Assembly: GCF_001314605.1 (NCBI RefSeq) | Contig: NZ_LIHP01000004.1 | Coordinates: 124,001 to 188,000, forward strand | Direction: 5' to 3' | DNA length: 64,000 nt | DNA from: Marinobacter sp. HL-58 | GTDB lineage: Bacteria > Pseudomonadota > Gammaproteobacteria > Pseudomonadales > Oleiphilaceae | In this document: positions 18,558 through 27,627 of the stretch, in pieces | How positions within the stretch are numbered: the stretch's first letter is position 1 | How the letters are laid out: every line of letters begins with the position of its first letter | Position numbers and translations under genes: made by a program | The notes under the pieces: model-generated | What the model saw: the letters and a program-made list of their open reading frames with translations, nothing else | Database searches by the model: none | What the model was told of the DNA's origin: nothing

Positions 18558-19583
18558 GTGAACACGTCGATAGCAACAATGGCCTGGCTGCAGGATAGCT
18601 GGAACAAGCTCATGCAGAGAATGACCGAAGGTCGACTGCCCCATGCGCTGCTGGTCACCGGCGAGAACGGTGTTGGCAAGCGCCTGTTTGCCGATGCCCT
18701 TGCTGCGTTGCTGGTCTGTGAGAGGCCGGACATGGCAGGCGGCGCCCCCTGTGGCAGCTGCAAGCAATGTGAGCTGGTTGCGGCCGGCACCCACCCGGAC
18801 ATACGGGTGTACACGCCGGAAAAATCCCGGATGATAAAGATTGACCAGATTCGCGCGCTGTCATCGTTTGCCGTGGGCTCGCCCCAGGTGGCGGCGCGCA
18901 AGGTCGCCATTATCGACCGTGCCGACCAGCTCAATATCAATTCCGCCAATGCGTTGCTGAAAACCCTGGAAGAGCCGGCCGAGGATGTCACCCTGTTACT
19001 GCTGCAGGAGAGTGGCAGGCCGGTTCTGCCGACAATCCGTTCCCGCTGCCAGAGTCTGTTGATTGCAACACCGGGCCGGGAGCAAGCTGCCCGCTGGCTG
19101 GCCGGGCAACTGAAAGAACTGGACGAAGAGAGTCGTCCGACCGAGGAACAATGTCACAAGGCCCTGGGCCTGGCGGCCAATGCGCCGCGCCTGGCGCTGG
19201 AATATGTGACTGGGGATTTCATCACTACCCGGGACGAGGCACTGGATAATTTCCGGCGTTTCATGAAGGACCAGCTCTCGGTGGCCGAGGCCGCCAAACC
19301 CTTCAAGGTCATGGGGCTGGAGCGAGCCCTGTGGCTGTTCGAAGGCTGGGCCGGTGATCTGGCGCGAATCTCCGCCGGCGGCCAGCCCCGGGATGCGGAA
19401 GCAGCGGAGATGCTGATGTTCCTCGCCAGCCATAACCTGCCATGGCGGGCTCATGAGCTGCTGGAAGCTATCCATGAATCACGCTCCGCCGGTGTCTATA
19501 ACGTCAACCCGGAGCTGGAAGCCGGGCGGTTGTTGATTGCCTGGCAGAAACTGATGCCGGTACGCCGCCCGGCCGCGGGATGA
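18558..19583 (+). CDS. holB: DNA polymerase III delta' subunit
   Basis: 341 residues from a GTG preceded by AAGGTGA; an ATG eight codons downstream (18582) is an alternative. This is the clamp-loader wrench subunit. It contains TGENGVGKRLFADALA near residue 34, a zinc-binding cysteine set (CERPDMAGGAPCGSCKQC, residues 55-72) and the SNANALLKTLEEP-like segment NSANALLKTLEEP. Residues beyond 200 form the helical collar domain. holB followed by a pilZ gene is the same arrangement as in Pseudomonas. Confidence 0.92.
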   Translation: MNTSIATMAWLQDSWNKLMQRMTEGRLPHALLVTGENGVGKRLFADALAALLVCERPDMAGGAPCGSCKQCELVAAGTHPDIRVYTPEKSRMIKIDQIRALSSFAVGSPQVAARKVAIIDRADQLNINSANALLKTLEEPAEDVTLLLLQESGRPVLPTIRSRCQSLLIATPGREQAARWLAGQLKELDEESRPTEEQCHKALGLAANAPRLALEYVTGDFITTRDEALDNFRRFMKDQLSVAEAAKPFKVMGLERALWLFEGWAGDLARISAGGQPRDAEAAEMLMFLASHNLPWRAHELLEAIHESRSAGVYNVNPELEAGRLLIAWQKLMPVRRPAAG

Positions 19584-19697
19584 TTTTGCCGTCAGGGGCG
19601 TGGCAGGATAGGGCAGTATTGAACAACTACTGCTATGATTGCGAAATATCAGGAGTTTCCGGACTCCGGTCATCATTATGAGAGATAGGTGTTAACT

Positions 19698-20048
19698 ATG
19701 GGGCCTGGCTTTGGCGCACGCAGTGGCATTCTTACCCTGACCATCAAGGACAAGGCTGTATTGTATGCAGCCTATATGCCCTACATCAGGCAGGGTGGCC
19801 TGTTCATACCCACTCAGAAGCAGTATCAGCTTGGGGATGAGGTGTTCCTGCTACTGAACCTGATGGATGAACCGGAAAAAATCCCGGTAGCCGGCAAGGT
19901 TATCTGGATTACCCCGAAAGGGGCCCAGGGTAATCGCGCAGCCGGCATTGGCGTACAGTTCAATGGTGACGACGAAACAGCCCGTACCAAGATCGAATCC
20001 TATCTGGCGGGTTCACTGAGCTCGGATCGACCCACTCACACCATGTAA
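19698..20048 (+). CDS. pilZ: Type IV pilus-associated PilZ-domain protein
   Basis: 116 residues from the ATG at 19698; GAGATAGG lies at a suitable distance upstream, and the GTG three codons earlier would overlap that site. The PilZ fold is recognisable (ILTLTIKDKAVLYAAYMPYI; GGLFIPT; VAGKVIWITPKG). It lacks the RxxxR and D/NxSxxG residues that bind cyclic di-GMP, as is the case for the founding PilZ of Pseudomonas, which works in type IV pilus assembly by binding partners rather than the nucleotide. Position directly after holB matches that orthologue. Confidence 0.85.
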   Translation: MGPGFGARSGILTLTIKDKAVLYAAYMPYIRQGGLFIPTQKQYQLGDEVFLLLNLMDEPEKIPVAGKVIWITPKGAQGNRAAGIGVQFNGDDETARTKIESYLAGSLSSDRPTHTM

Positions 20049-20056
20049 GCGTTTCA

Positions 20057-20974
20057 ATGAACGACACCGCTCTGGATACCCCTCCCGATGCCAAGGTTAC
20101 GTATCGGGAAATCAACTGGCCATTAAACCACATCACTCTTGCAGGTCTTCACTGGCCTGCCGCCACGACCACCCGGGACTGCCCGGTACTGATGATTCAC
20201 GGCTGGCTGGATAATGCCCTGTCGTTTGCCCGACTGGCACCGGAACTGGCCGGGCCAAGAGATGTCTATTCACTGGATATGGCGGGCCACGGCCATTCCG
20301 GGCACCGGCCCCCGGGCCAGGGTTATCTGTTGATGGACTACGTGGCCGACCTGGCTGAACTGGTTGAAACCCATTTCCGGCAAGGCCCACAGGACCAGGT
20401 AGACCTTGTGGGCCACTCCCTCGGAGGTATTGTCAGTGTGTTGTATGCCGCTGCTTTTCCGGAAAGGGTAAGACGGCTGGTAATGATCGACAGCCTGGGG
20501 CCCATCAGCCGGGAACCTGAGGAAGTGGTTGGCCAGATGCGCAAGGCTATCGAAAAACGGATGACAGGTTCTGGCAAGCATGTCGTATACCCTGACTTGC
20601 AGTCTGCGGCCAAAGCCAGGCAGGGGGGGATGATCCCTCTCTCCCGGGAAGCGGCAAGCATGCTGATTGACCGGAGCATGAGGCCCGAGGGGGATGGTTA
20701 CGTATGGCGCACCGACCGCCGGCTACGACATCCTTCAATGATCATGATGGATGAACCGCAAGTGGAGGCATGCCTGGGTAAAGTGGTTACGCCAACCCGA
20801 TTTCTGAAGGCCGAAAACGGTCTGCTGGCGCAGCGCCCCGAACTGGCTTCACGAACCAAAGCCATTACCAACCTGGACCTGGTTACCGTCCCCGGAGGCC
20901 ATCATTGCCACCTTGACGGGGATATCAGGCCAGTTGTCGATGCAGTCAGAGGCTTTTTGAACAATGCTGAATAA
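20057..20974 (+). CDS. Alpha/beta-fold hydrolase
   Basis: 305 residues. The oxyanion motif HGWLDNALSF is near residue 50, and the nucleophile elbow VGHSLGG near 119-125 has Ser as the catalytic residue. An acid is likely in the GQ-type strand that follows, and the His is in VPGGHHCHLDGD near residue 280. No signal peptide. It resembles serine hydrolases of the MEST/epoxide hydrolase-like group. Substrate unknown. It overlaps the next gene by 11 bases. Confidence 0.85.
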   Translation: MNDTALDTPPDAKVTYREINWPLNHITLAGLHWPAATTTRDCPVLMIHGWLDNALSFARLAPELAGPRDVYSLDMAGHGHSGHRPPGQGYLLMDYVADLAELVETHFRQGPQDQVDLVGHSLGGIVSVLYAAAFPERVRRLVMIDSLGPISREPEEVVGQMRKAIEKRMTGSGKHVVYPDLQSAAKARQGGMIPLSREAASMLIDRSMRPEGDGYVWRTDRRLRHPSMIMMDEPQVEACLGKVVTPTRFLKAENGLLAQRPELASRTKAITNLDLVTVPGGHHCHLDGDIRPVVDAVRGFLNNAE

Positions 20975-21866
20975 GCGCTTGTCGCAATCTGTAGTGTGTT
21001 TTGCGGTGTTTTGCCTTGGCTGGACAGGCTCTGCATCTGCCCAGGTGCCGCCACCGGAACCGTTTCCGGATGCGGAACTGGACACGGAGGTAACCATAGA
21101 ATCCCCCGGCCACCTGGTGCTGTTCAGCCCGGTCCGCGAAGTAAACGATGAAATCCGCTCGTCAGCCATGGCCCGGCTCCCCGTGAAGGGTGTGGGCCAG
21201 TTGTACGAGCTGCAGCGGGATGCCAACCGCGAAGAGGCCCGGAACCATTATTTGCGGGAGCTGCAGGCCCGTGGCGCCCAGACACTGTTTGAATGCTCAG
21301 GTCGTAACTGCGGACGCAGCAATGTCTGGGCGAACCAGATATTTGATCAGTCCAAGCTGTATGGCCGGGATTCGAATCAGGACTACCTGGTGGCAGGCTC
21401 CATTGATGAAAACGGGCAGCCCTGGCTGACCCTGGTTTATACCGTGACGCGGGGGAACCAGCGTGAGTATGTCTGGGTTGAGCATCTGGTCTTACCCCAG
21501 GGCACTGACATACCGGGGCTTGGTAATGAAAGCGAGCGTATCCGTGGTCCGATTGTCGTGCCTTGGGAGGGGAGTATTACCTTCCGGTTTGACTGGACAA
21601 GTTCGGACAGGCGGATCATTAATGACTGGGCCGATGAAGACGGCGCCAGGGTTATACTGACGGCCTATTCCGAGTTACAGGAAGACGAAAGCCTGGAAGA
21701 ATCCATGGAGCGGGCCGAGAAGGCTGCGGAATCACTGGCCCAGGTACTCGGGAAAAGTGGCGTCTCGGAAAGCCGTCAGACGATTATTACGGTGGGGCCC
21801 GCGGTTGTAATACCCAATCCGGACCGCCAGGGCGACCGGGTTGAAGTGATGGTGATAACGAGGTGA
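20964..21866 (+). CDS. DUF4892-domain exported protein
   Basis: 300 residues. The signal peptide runs to about residue 26 (cleavage after SASA). The central part, with HYLRELQARGAQTLFECSGR, NCGRSNVWANQIF and a VWVEHL segment, fits DUF4892. The last third (YSELQEDESLEESMERAEKA, then PAVVIPNPDRQGDRVEVMV) looks like an OmpA-type periplasmic sub-domain: residues DRVEV near the end are typical of the OmpA-C family. That second assignment is inference. It overlaps the preceding hydrolase gene by 11 bases, consistent with co-transcription. Function unknown. Confidence 0.7.
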   Translation: MLNKRLSQSVVCFAVFCLGWTGSASAQVPPPEPFPDAELDTEVTIESPGHLVLFSPVREVNDEIRSSAMARLPVKGVGQLYELQRDANREEARNHYLRELQARGAQTLFECSGRNCGRSNVWANQIFDQSKLYGRDSNQDYLVAGSIDENGQPWLTLVYTVTRGNQREYVWVEHLVLPQGTDIPGLGNESERIRGPIVVPWEGSITFRFDWTSSDRRIINDWADEDGARVILTAYSELQEDESLEESMERAEKAAESLAQVLGKSGVSESRQTIITVGPAVVIPNPDRQGDRVEVMVITR

Positions 21867-21871
21867 AAGGA

Positions 21872-23083
21872 ATGAACAGGCCATCGGATACCACATCACC
21901 GGATGACGACAGCAAGCCTGCCGGGGGTGTCTCGCAGGTGGTGACCAGTTCGGGCATTTCGGCCGCGCAATCCTCGGCGGGAAAGGAAGCCGACGTGTCA
22001 CCGAAGCCTGGCAAGGGAAAGACCGTTGCCCTGGCGCTCGGTAGCGGCGGTGCGAGAGGCTATGCGCACATCGGGGCGATCGAGATCCTGGTGGAACGGG
22101 GTTACAACATCATTGCCATCTCCGGTTGTTCCATGGGCGCACTGATCGGTGGCGTGTTCGCTGCCGGCAAGATGAAAGACTACAAGGACTGGGTCACCGG
22201 CCTGGGTCAGTTTGATGTGCTCAAGCTGCTGGATGTTACCTTCAATTCCGTCGGTGCCATCCGGGGGGAAAAGATCTTTTCCGTGGTCCGGGAAATGATC
22301 GGTGACACCCGCATTGAAGACCTTCCGCTTGCTTATACCGCAGTTGCTACCGATCTTCTGGCCCACAAGGAAATCTGGTTTCAGGAAGGGCCGCTGGACC
22401 AGGCCATCCGGGCCTCCGTGGCCATCCCGAGTGTTGTGACCCCGCTGGTACTCAACGGGCGTGTGCTTGTGGACGGCGCACTGCTGAATCCCTTGCCGAT
22501 TATCCCGACGATTTCGTCCCATGCGGATATGGTGGTGGCCGTGAACCTCAGCGGTGAAGACGACCGCGGCCGGCGGGTGCCGGATGCCGTGTTCGAAAAT
22601 ACCGGTGAGGGCGGGACGGACATGGATGAATGGGTAGACAAGATCCGTGACAAAGCATCGCGCTGGTTTGACTGGGATGCCATAAAAACATTCACAGCCA
22701 GAAAAGAGGCCGGGGCGGGAGAGTCACCGGTCGACAAAATCAGCAAGGCAGTTGCAAACAATGTTTCCCCGAAAACCGGGCCAGCCATTAAACCAGGCGA
22801 CCCGAAACACAAGGACGACCACGAAACCATAGACTGGGACAAGCTGGGTATTGGCAAATTCGATGTAATGAACCTGACCATCGAGACCATGCAGAGCGCC
22901 CTGGTGCAGTACAAGATTGCCGGGTATCCGCCGGACCTGCTGGTTAACATTCCCAAGAATGCCGGCCGCAGCTACGATTATCACAAAGCGCCGGAGTTGA
23001 TTCAGCTGGGCCGTGAGCGCATGGCAGCTGCACTGGACCGCTACGAAGACAACCTCAACAGTTCCGGGCCGCTGGCACTGTAA
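21872..23083 (+). CDS. Patatin-like phospholipase (RssA/YlbK-like)
   Basis: 403 residues from the ATG at 21872. A GTG three codons upstream overlaps the previous stop and is a possible alternative. The catalytic dyad motifs are complete: the glycine-rich oxyanion motif GSGGARGYAHIG, the nucleophile GCSMG and the Asp in DGALLNPLP. The first 50 residues are low-complexity (Ser/Pro/Gly), and a long insertion with Asp/Lys-rich sequence lies at about 235-320. Expected to be a cytoplasmic or membrane-associated lipid acyl hydrolase. This is the second patatin of the window and is unlike the one at its start. Confidence 0.88.
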   Translation: MNRPSDTTSPDDDSKPAGGVSQVVTSSGISAAQSSAGKEADVSPKPGKGKTVALALGSGGARGYAHIGAIEILVERGYNIIAISGCSMGALIGGVFAAGKMKDYKDWVTGLGQFDVLKLLDVTFNSVGAIRGEKIFSVVREMIGDTRIEDLPLAYTAVATDLLAHKEIWFQEGPLDQAIRASVAIPSVVTPLVLNGRVLVDGALLNPLPIIPTISSHADMVVAVNLSGEDDRGRRVPDAVFENTGEGGTDMDEWVDKIRDKASRWFDWDAIKTFTARKEAGAGESPVDKISKAVANNVSPKTGPAIKPGDPKHKDDHETIDWDKLGIGKFDVMNLTIETMQSALVQYKIAGYPPDLLVNIPKNAGRSYDYHKAPELIQLGRERMAAALDRYEDNLNSSGPLAL

Positions 23084-23100
23084 TCATCGCTCCGGAAGCG

Positions 23101-23106
23101 TATAAT
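23101..23106 (+). promoter_or_regulatory. Putative -10 box of the prmB-aroC promoter
   Basis: A perfect TATAAT lies 38 bases before the prmB start codon, directly after the preceding stop. The -35 region (around CTGTAA, 23079-23084) is weak. Confidence 0.45.
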
Positions 23107-23143
23107 TCCGCTCCTTGACCATTTCCGGACAGGAAGAGAGCTT

Positions 23144-24028
23144 GTGACCAGCCCCATTGATGACCTGCACACCGTCAGGGACTACCTGCGCTACGTATCG
23201 TCCCGTTTTGCGGACTCGCCCCTGTATTTTGGCCATGGCACGGATAATGTCTGGGATGAGTCGGTTCAGCTGGTGATGCGCAGCCTCCACCTGCCCCTGG
23301 AAAACAATACGCTGTTTCTGGATGCCCGTTTGACCCGGGATGAACGGCAACTGATCGTGGACCGCATGGAGCGCCGTATCAGTGAGCGCGTGCCGCTGGC
23401 GTATCTGCTGGGTGAAGCCTGGTTCATGGGGCTGCCTTTTCATGTGGATGAGCGGGTGCTGGTACCGAGGTCGCCGCTGGGTGAACTGATCCGGAATGGC
23501 CTGCAGCCCTGGCTGGGGGAGCATCCGGTGGGGAGAGTGCTCGATCTGTGCACCGGGAGCGGTTGCATCGGTATTGCCGCCGCTACGGTATTTGAGGAAG
23601 CGGAAGTGGATCTCTCGGATGTCTCGGCCGATGCCCTTGAGGTGGCAGCCGCAAACATCGAGTATCATGAAGTCGGTGATCGGGTCAGAACCGTCTTTTC
23701 GGACGTCTTTGAGGGTATTGAAGGCCGGTACGATGTCATCCTCAGCAATCCGCCTTACGTAGATGCTGAAGACATTGCCGATATGCCCGCGGAGTACGGC
23801 CACGAACCTGAACTGGGGCTGGCTGCCGGTGGCGACGGACTGGATATTGCCCACAGGATTCTTGCCGGGGCGGCGAAACATCTGAACCCGGGCGGCCTGC
23901 TGATTGTCGAGGTGGGCAATAGCTGGGTCGCGCTCCAGGAAGCCTATCCGGACCTGCCTTTCACGTGGCTGGAATTTGACAACGGTGGCGACGGTGTATT
24001 TCTGTTGACTGCTGAAGACCTACATTAA
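23144..24028 (+). CDS. prmB: 50S ribosomal protein L3 N5-glutamine methyltransferase
   Basis: 294 residues from a GTG with AGGAAGAG upstream. It methylates a glutamine of ribosomal protein L3 with S-adenosylmethionine. The SAM-binding motif is [12 protein letters not shown], near residue 133, and the catalytic NPPY follows at about residue 203. The N-terminal helical domain with [19 protein letters not shown] is typical of PrmB/PrmC; the L3-type is chosen over PrmC because of the N-terminal extension and because PrmB is the usual neighbour of aroC. Confidence 0.93.
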   Translation: MTSPIDDLHTVRDYLRYVSSRFADSPLYFGHGTDNVWDESVQLVMRSLHLPLENNTLFLDARLTRDERQLIVDRMERRISERVPLAYLLGEAWFMGLPFHVDERVLVPRSPLGELIRNGLQPWLGEHPVGRVLDLCTGSGCIGIAAATVFEEAEVDLSDVSADALEVAAANIEYHEVGDRVRTVFSDVFEGIEGRYDVILSNPPYVDAEDIADMPAEYGHEPELGLAAGGDGLDIAHRILAGAAKHLNPGGLLIVEVGNSWVALQEAYPDLPFTWLEFDNGGDGVFLLTAEDLH

Positions 24029-24052
24029 AAACCCTGGATAAGATACTGAATC

Positions 24053-25147
24053 ATGTCGGGAAATAGTTTCGGAAAATTGTTCACGGTCACCAGTTTCGGT
24101 GAGAGTCACGGGGCTGCGCTGGGATGCATTATTGACGGCTGCCCTCCGGGGCTGGAATTGTCTGTGGAGGATATGCAACGGGATCTGGACCGTCGTAAAC
24201 CGGGCACGTCGCGCCACACGACCCAGCGCCGGGAAGCCGATGAAGTCAAGATCCTGTCGGGTGTATTCGAAGGCAAAACCACCGGGACACCCATCGGGCT
24301 GGTGATTGAAAATACGGACCAGCGCTCGAAGGATTATTCAAAGATATCCGAGCAGTTCCGCCCCGCCCATGCTGACTACACCTACATGCACAAGTACGGC
24401 GTTCGGGATTATCGCGGTGGCGGCCGGTCTTCCGCCCGCGAGACGGCCATGCGCGTCGCCGCCGGGGCTGTGGCGCGGAAATACCTTGAGCAGCGGCTGG
24501 GAGTGAAGATCCGCGGCTATCTGTCCCAGCTTGGCCCGATAAAGATCGAAAAGCTGGACTGGGAGCAGGTTCACCAGAATCCCTTCTTCTGCCCGGATGC
24601 CGACAAGGTGCCGGAAATGGAAGCCTACATGGACGCCCTGCGCAAGGAAGGCAACTCCATTGGCGCCCGCATCAATGTCGTCGCCGAAGGTGTGCCCCCC
24701 GGCCTTGGAGAGCCCATCTTTGATCGCCTGGATGCCGACCTGGCCCATGCGCTGATGAGCATCAATGCGGTCAAGGGCGTGGAAATCGGTGCCGGTTTTG
24801 GCTGTATCGACCAGAAGGGCACTGAGCACCGGGATGAGCTGACGCCTGAAGGGTTCCTGTCCAACCAGGCTGGCGGTGTTCTGGGCGGCATTTCCTCAGG
24901 CCAGCCGATTCTGGCCAGTATTGCCCTGAAACCCACATCCAGTCTGCGTTTGCCGGGGCGGAGTATTGATGTGCACGGTAATCCGGTGGAGGTGATTACC
25001 ACCGGGCGGCACGACCCCTGTGTGGGTATTCGTGCCACGCCGATTGCGGAGGCGATGATGGCCATTGTGTTGATGGATCACTACCTGCGCCAGCGCGGGC
25101 AGAACGGCGATGTGTCAGTCTCAACCCCGAACATCGGTCAACTCTGA
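24053..25147 (+). CDS. aroC: Chorismate synthase
   Basis: 364 residues, the normal length. It catalyses the last common step to aromatic amino acids, converting EPSP to chorismate with reduced FMN. The sequence starts [20 protein letters not shown] and contains the signatures [25 protein letters not shown] and [17 protein letters not shown]. It follows prmB by 24 bases and probably shares its promoter. Downstream is a repeat-filled gap. Confidence 0.97.
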   Translation: MSGNSFGKLFTVTSFGESHGAALGCIIDGCPPGLELSVEDMQRDLDRRKPGTSRHTTQRREADEVKILSGVFEGKTTGTPIGLVIENTDQRSKDYSKISEQFRPAHADYTYMHKYGVRDYRGGGRSSARETAMRVAAGAVARKYLEQRLGVKIRGYLSQLGPIKIEKLDWEQVHQNPFFCPDADKVPEMEAYMDALRKEGNSIGARINVVAEGVPPGLGEPIFDRLDADLAHALMSINAVKGVEIGAGFGCIDQKGTEHRDELTPEGFLSNQAGGVLGGISSGQPILASIALKPTSSLRLPGRSIDVHGNPVEVITTGRHDPCVGIRATPIAEAMMAIVLMDHYLRQRGQNGDVSVSTPNIGQL

Positions 25148-25164
25148 AACCAGCACAGCTGCAA

Positions 25165-25242
25165 TGTCGGATTTCCCTTCGCTCTATCCGACCTACGAAT
25201 GCAACCACGTAGGTCGGATTAGCCAAAGGCGTAATCCGACAA
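25165..25242. repeat. REP-like paired hairpin, copy 1
   Basis: Two inverted units. The left one contains GTCGGAT...ATCCGACCTACG and the right one CGTAGGTCGGATTAGCCAAA...GTAATCCGACA. Each folds as a hairpin, and the inner arms CGACCTACG/CGTAGGTCG can pair with each other instead. Near-identical units recur at 27628-27727 and 30167-30246. Confidence 0.85.
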
Positions 25243-25270
25243 CAAGCAGGTAGTCTAAATCCGCGAAGCA

Positions 25271-25380
25271 GCTTCGGCGGGAAACAGGGTTCAAAAAACG
25301 CCCGTAAATACGTCCCTGTAGGGCTCGGTCGCGCCATCCCTGGCGCTCCACGTTTTTGAACCCTGTTTCCCGCCAAAGCA
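25271..25380 (+). repeat. Long-stem structured element, copy A
   Basis: Terminal arms of about 30 bases (25271-25300 and 25351-25380) are complementary except for one bulged A and one mismatch. They enclose a 50-base core. The core contains TAC-GTCCCT-GTA, the linker GGGCTCGGTC and the perfect hairpin GCGCCA-TCCC-TGGCGC (25331-25346). Copies B and C share the core but have unrelated arm sequences. It ends 36 bases before the start codon of the MFS gene. Confidence 0.85.
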
Positions 25381-25416
25381 GCCAGGCTTTTCTGATATCT
25401 CGAAAGAGGTTTTGTT

Positions 25417-26556
25417 ATTTACTGGCGACTATCCAACCTCTACTTCTGGTTCTTCGCTCTCCTGGGCGGCCTTCTGCCGTATTGGTCCCTGTACCTGGAG
25501 GGCCGCGGCTTCTCCTATCTTGAAATCGCCACGCTGATGGCAACCATCCAGCTGACCAAGATCGTCGCACCCAGCGTCTGGGGCTGGCTGGGCGACCGGA
25601 CCGGGCAGCGGGTTCGTCTGGTCCGGTTCGGGGCGATTACAGGTTCCCTGTTCTTTGTTGGTGTATTCATGGAGCCCGGGTTCTATGGGCTTTTGCTGGT
25701 GATGCTGGCGTTCACGTTTTTCTGGAATGCCATTCTTCCGCTGTATGAAGTCATTACCCTGCGGTCGCTTGGTACCCAGCGTGACAGGTACGGCAAGGTG
25801 CGGCTCTGGGGGTCTGTGGGTTTTATAGGTGCTGTCGCGCTGGTGGGCGGGATTCTGGAGCTGGTGCCTATCCATCTGTTGCCGTGGTTGTTGTTGCCGG
25901 TTTTTGCGGGGATTGCGGTGTCGGCGTTTCTGGTGCCGGCGGAGCGGGGAGAGCGTAAGCCGCCTGCTCCGAAAGGCAGCCTGAAGGCGATTGTGACGCA
26001 TCCGGCAGTGGTGACTTTCTTTTTGATGAATTTCCTGCTGCAGGTGTCCCACGGGGCTTACTACACATTTTTCAGTATTCATCTGGAGCAGCACGGGTAC
26101 GGCAAGCTTTCGATCGGGTTGTTGTGGTCTCTGGGGGTTGTAGCTGAGATCGGGTTGTTCCTGGTGATGCATCGGTTAACCCGGAACTTTACGGTGCGCC
26201 AGATTGCCATCGCTGCGCTGACCCTGACGATGATCCGCTGGGTATTGATTGCCGAGGTAACCGATGTAGTGGCGGTGCTGATATTTGCACAGTTGCTGCA
26301 CGCTGCCTCCTACGGAGCGCTTCATGCCATTTCGGTCCAGTACATCCAGGGGTTTTTCGGGCAGCATCATCATGGCCAGGGGCAGGCACTGTACAGTGGG
26401 CTGACGTTTGGTGCCGGCGGCGCAATCGGGGCCTGGATGTCCGGGTTCCTGGTGGACGGGTTCAGTACCTCCGCTGCTTTCTGGGGTGGGGCGATTGCCA
26501 TGGCCATCGCCATTGTGATCACCTGGCGTGGTCTGAGGCCGCCGCCGGAGCATTGA
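25417..26556 (+). CDS. MFS transporter (MFS_1-like), apparent ATT start
   Basis: 379 residues if initiated at the ATT at 25417. The family N-terminus is of the type M-x-YWRLS, and the frame here reads YWRLSNLYFWFFALLGGLLP from 25420. An in-frame stop lies at 25393, and no ATG, GTG or TTG occurs before 25537, a start that would delete the first membrane helix. AGAGGT lies six bases before the ATT. The protein has about 12 membrane helices and the loop-2/3 motif GDRTGQRVRLVR. It resembles the phenylpropionate/nucleoside-permease-like MFS group; the substrate is unknown. Its stop is five bases from the convergent LysR gene. Confidence 0.85.
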   Translation: MYWRLSNLYFWFFALLGGLLPYWSLYLEGRGFSYLEIATLMATIQLTKIVAPSVWGWLGDRTGQRVRLVRFGAITGSLFFVGVFMEPGFYGLLLVMLAFTFFWNAILPLYEVITLRSLGTQRDRYGKVRLWGSVGFIGAVALVGGILELVPIHLLPWLLLPVFAGIAVSAFLVPAERGERKPPAPKGSLKAIVTHPAVVTFFLMNFLLQVSHGAYYTFFSIHLEQHGYGKLSIGLLWSLGVVAEIGLFLVMHRLTRNFTVRQIAIAALTLTMIRWVLIAEVTDVVAVLIFAQLLHAASYGALHAISVQYIQGFFGQHHHGQGQALYSGLTFGAGGAIGAWMSGFLVDGFSTSAAFWGGAIAMAIAIVITWRGLRPPPEH

Positions 26557-26561
26557 CCGGG

Positions 26562-27428
26562 TTACTTCAGCTCCGCTGCAATGTCCAGAAGCGCCCTGGC
26601 CTGCGGGCTCAGGGACCGGCCCCTGAGGCCAACGGCACCGAGTATCCGGCTGACGGAATGGGGTACCGGTAGCACTTTCAGGGTGTCATCCACCATGCTC
26701 ACCGGCAATACACTCCAGCCCAGCCCGACGCTTGCCATCATCTTGATGGTTTCCAGGTAGTTGGTGGGCATCTGGATTTTCAGGGGCAATCCCGCGTCCA
26801 GGAACAGCCGGCTGATGGTGCGATAGGTGGCGGTCCCTGCCTCCGGAAGCAGGGCGTCATAGCGTGACAGGTCCTCCAGCCCCGGTTTGTCGAGAGAGGC
26901 CAATGGATGCTCGGGGGACACCACAAAAGCCATGGTATCCTCCCAACGCACGTGCACCTCAAACGCCTGATCCATACTTTCGCTCAGGGTCACAAACGCC
27001 AGTTCTGCCGTGCGCTTGCGCATCTGACCGAAGGCGCTTTCGGAGTCCATGAACTGGAGTTCCAGCGATACCTCGGGGTAGTCACGGTTAAGCCGTCGCA
27101 GCCAGGCGGGAAGGTGGTGAAGGCCGATATGGTGGCTGGCTATCACAGACAACGGCCCGGAAATCGCCCCTTCACGGTCCGACAGTGCCTGCCGGGCATT
27201 GTGGACCTCATCCAGAATTCGCCGTGCATGGGGCAGCAACCGCGCCCCGGCATCGGTCAGCCTGATCTGACGATTGCTCCGGTCAATCAGCTTGGTGCCC
27301 AACTGGTTTTCCAGCGCCGCAAGCCGCTTGCTGATGGCCGGCTGCGTCAGGTGCAGCAGTTCGGCCGCTTCCGAGAAGGATTCCTGGTCGACTATGGTCA
27401 GGAACGCTTTCAGGGAGTTTGAGTCCAT
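26562..27428 (-). CDS. LysR-family transcriptional regulator
   Basis: 288 residues. The N-terminal winged helix-turn-helix is MDSNSLKAFLTIVDQESFSE followed by AAELLHLTQPAISKRLAALE; the C-terminal part is a substrate-binding-like effector domain. The effector is unknown. It points away from leuC with a 627-base repeat-filled gap between them, and is convergent with the MFS gene. It could regulate that transporter, but no divergent promoter arrangement supports this. Confidence 0.88.
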   Translation of the reverse strand: MDSNSLKAFLTIVDQESFSEAAELLHLTQPAISKRLAALENQLGTKLIDRSNRQIRLTDAGARLLPHARRILDEVHNARQALSDREGAISGPLSVIASHHIGLHHLPAWLRRLNRDYPEVSLELQFMDSESAFGQMRKRTAELAFVTLSESMDQAFEVHVRWEDTMAFVVSPEHPLASLDKPGLEDLSRYDALLPEAGTATYRTISRLFLDAGLPLKIQMPTNYLETIKMMASVGLGWSVLPVSMVDDTLKVLPVPHSVSRILGAVGLRGRSLSPQARALLDIAAELK

Positions 27429-27470
27429 GGTGGCTGCCTCTGTAAGACTTCAGCTTTGGGTGGAGGTCGC

Positions 27471-27573
27471 ATGCCGGGAAGCCCCTTCCAAAAAACGCCC
27501 GTAAATACGTCCATGTAGGGCTCGGTCGCGCCATCCCTGGCGCTCCACGTTTTTGGAAAGGTCTTCCCGGCAT
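27471..27573 (+). repeat. Long-stem structured element, copy B
   Basis: Arms 27471-27497 and 27548-27573 pair over 26 bases with two mismatches and one bulged A. The arm sequence (ATGCCGGGAAG...) differs from copy A, while the 50-base core is identical to A except one base (GTCCAT for GTCCCT in the first loop). Confidence 0.85.
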
Positions 27574-27627
27574 ACTCCCCGTAACTCGGAGTTAACTCTG
27601 TCGGTGTAAAAGTTGTCGTGAACACGC

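Noticed and set aside
25271..25376. Minus-strand peptide with RGAPGMARPSPTGTYLRAF, also seen in a second copy at 27490-27560
   Set aside because: The repeated peptide is a translation of the conserved core of elements A and B. Copy C has a different reading, there is no ribosome site, and base changes keep pairing rather than codons.
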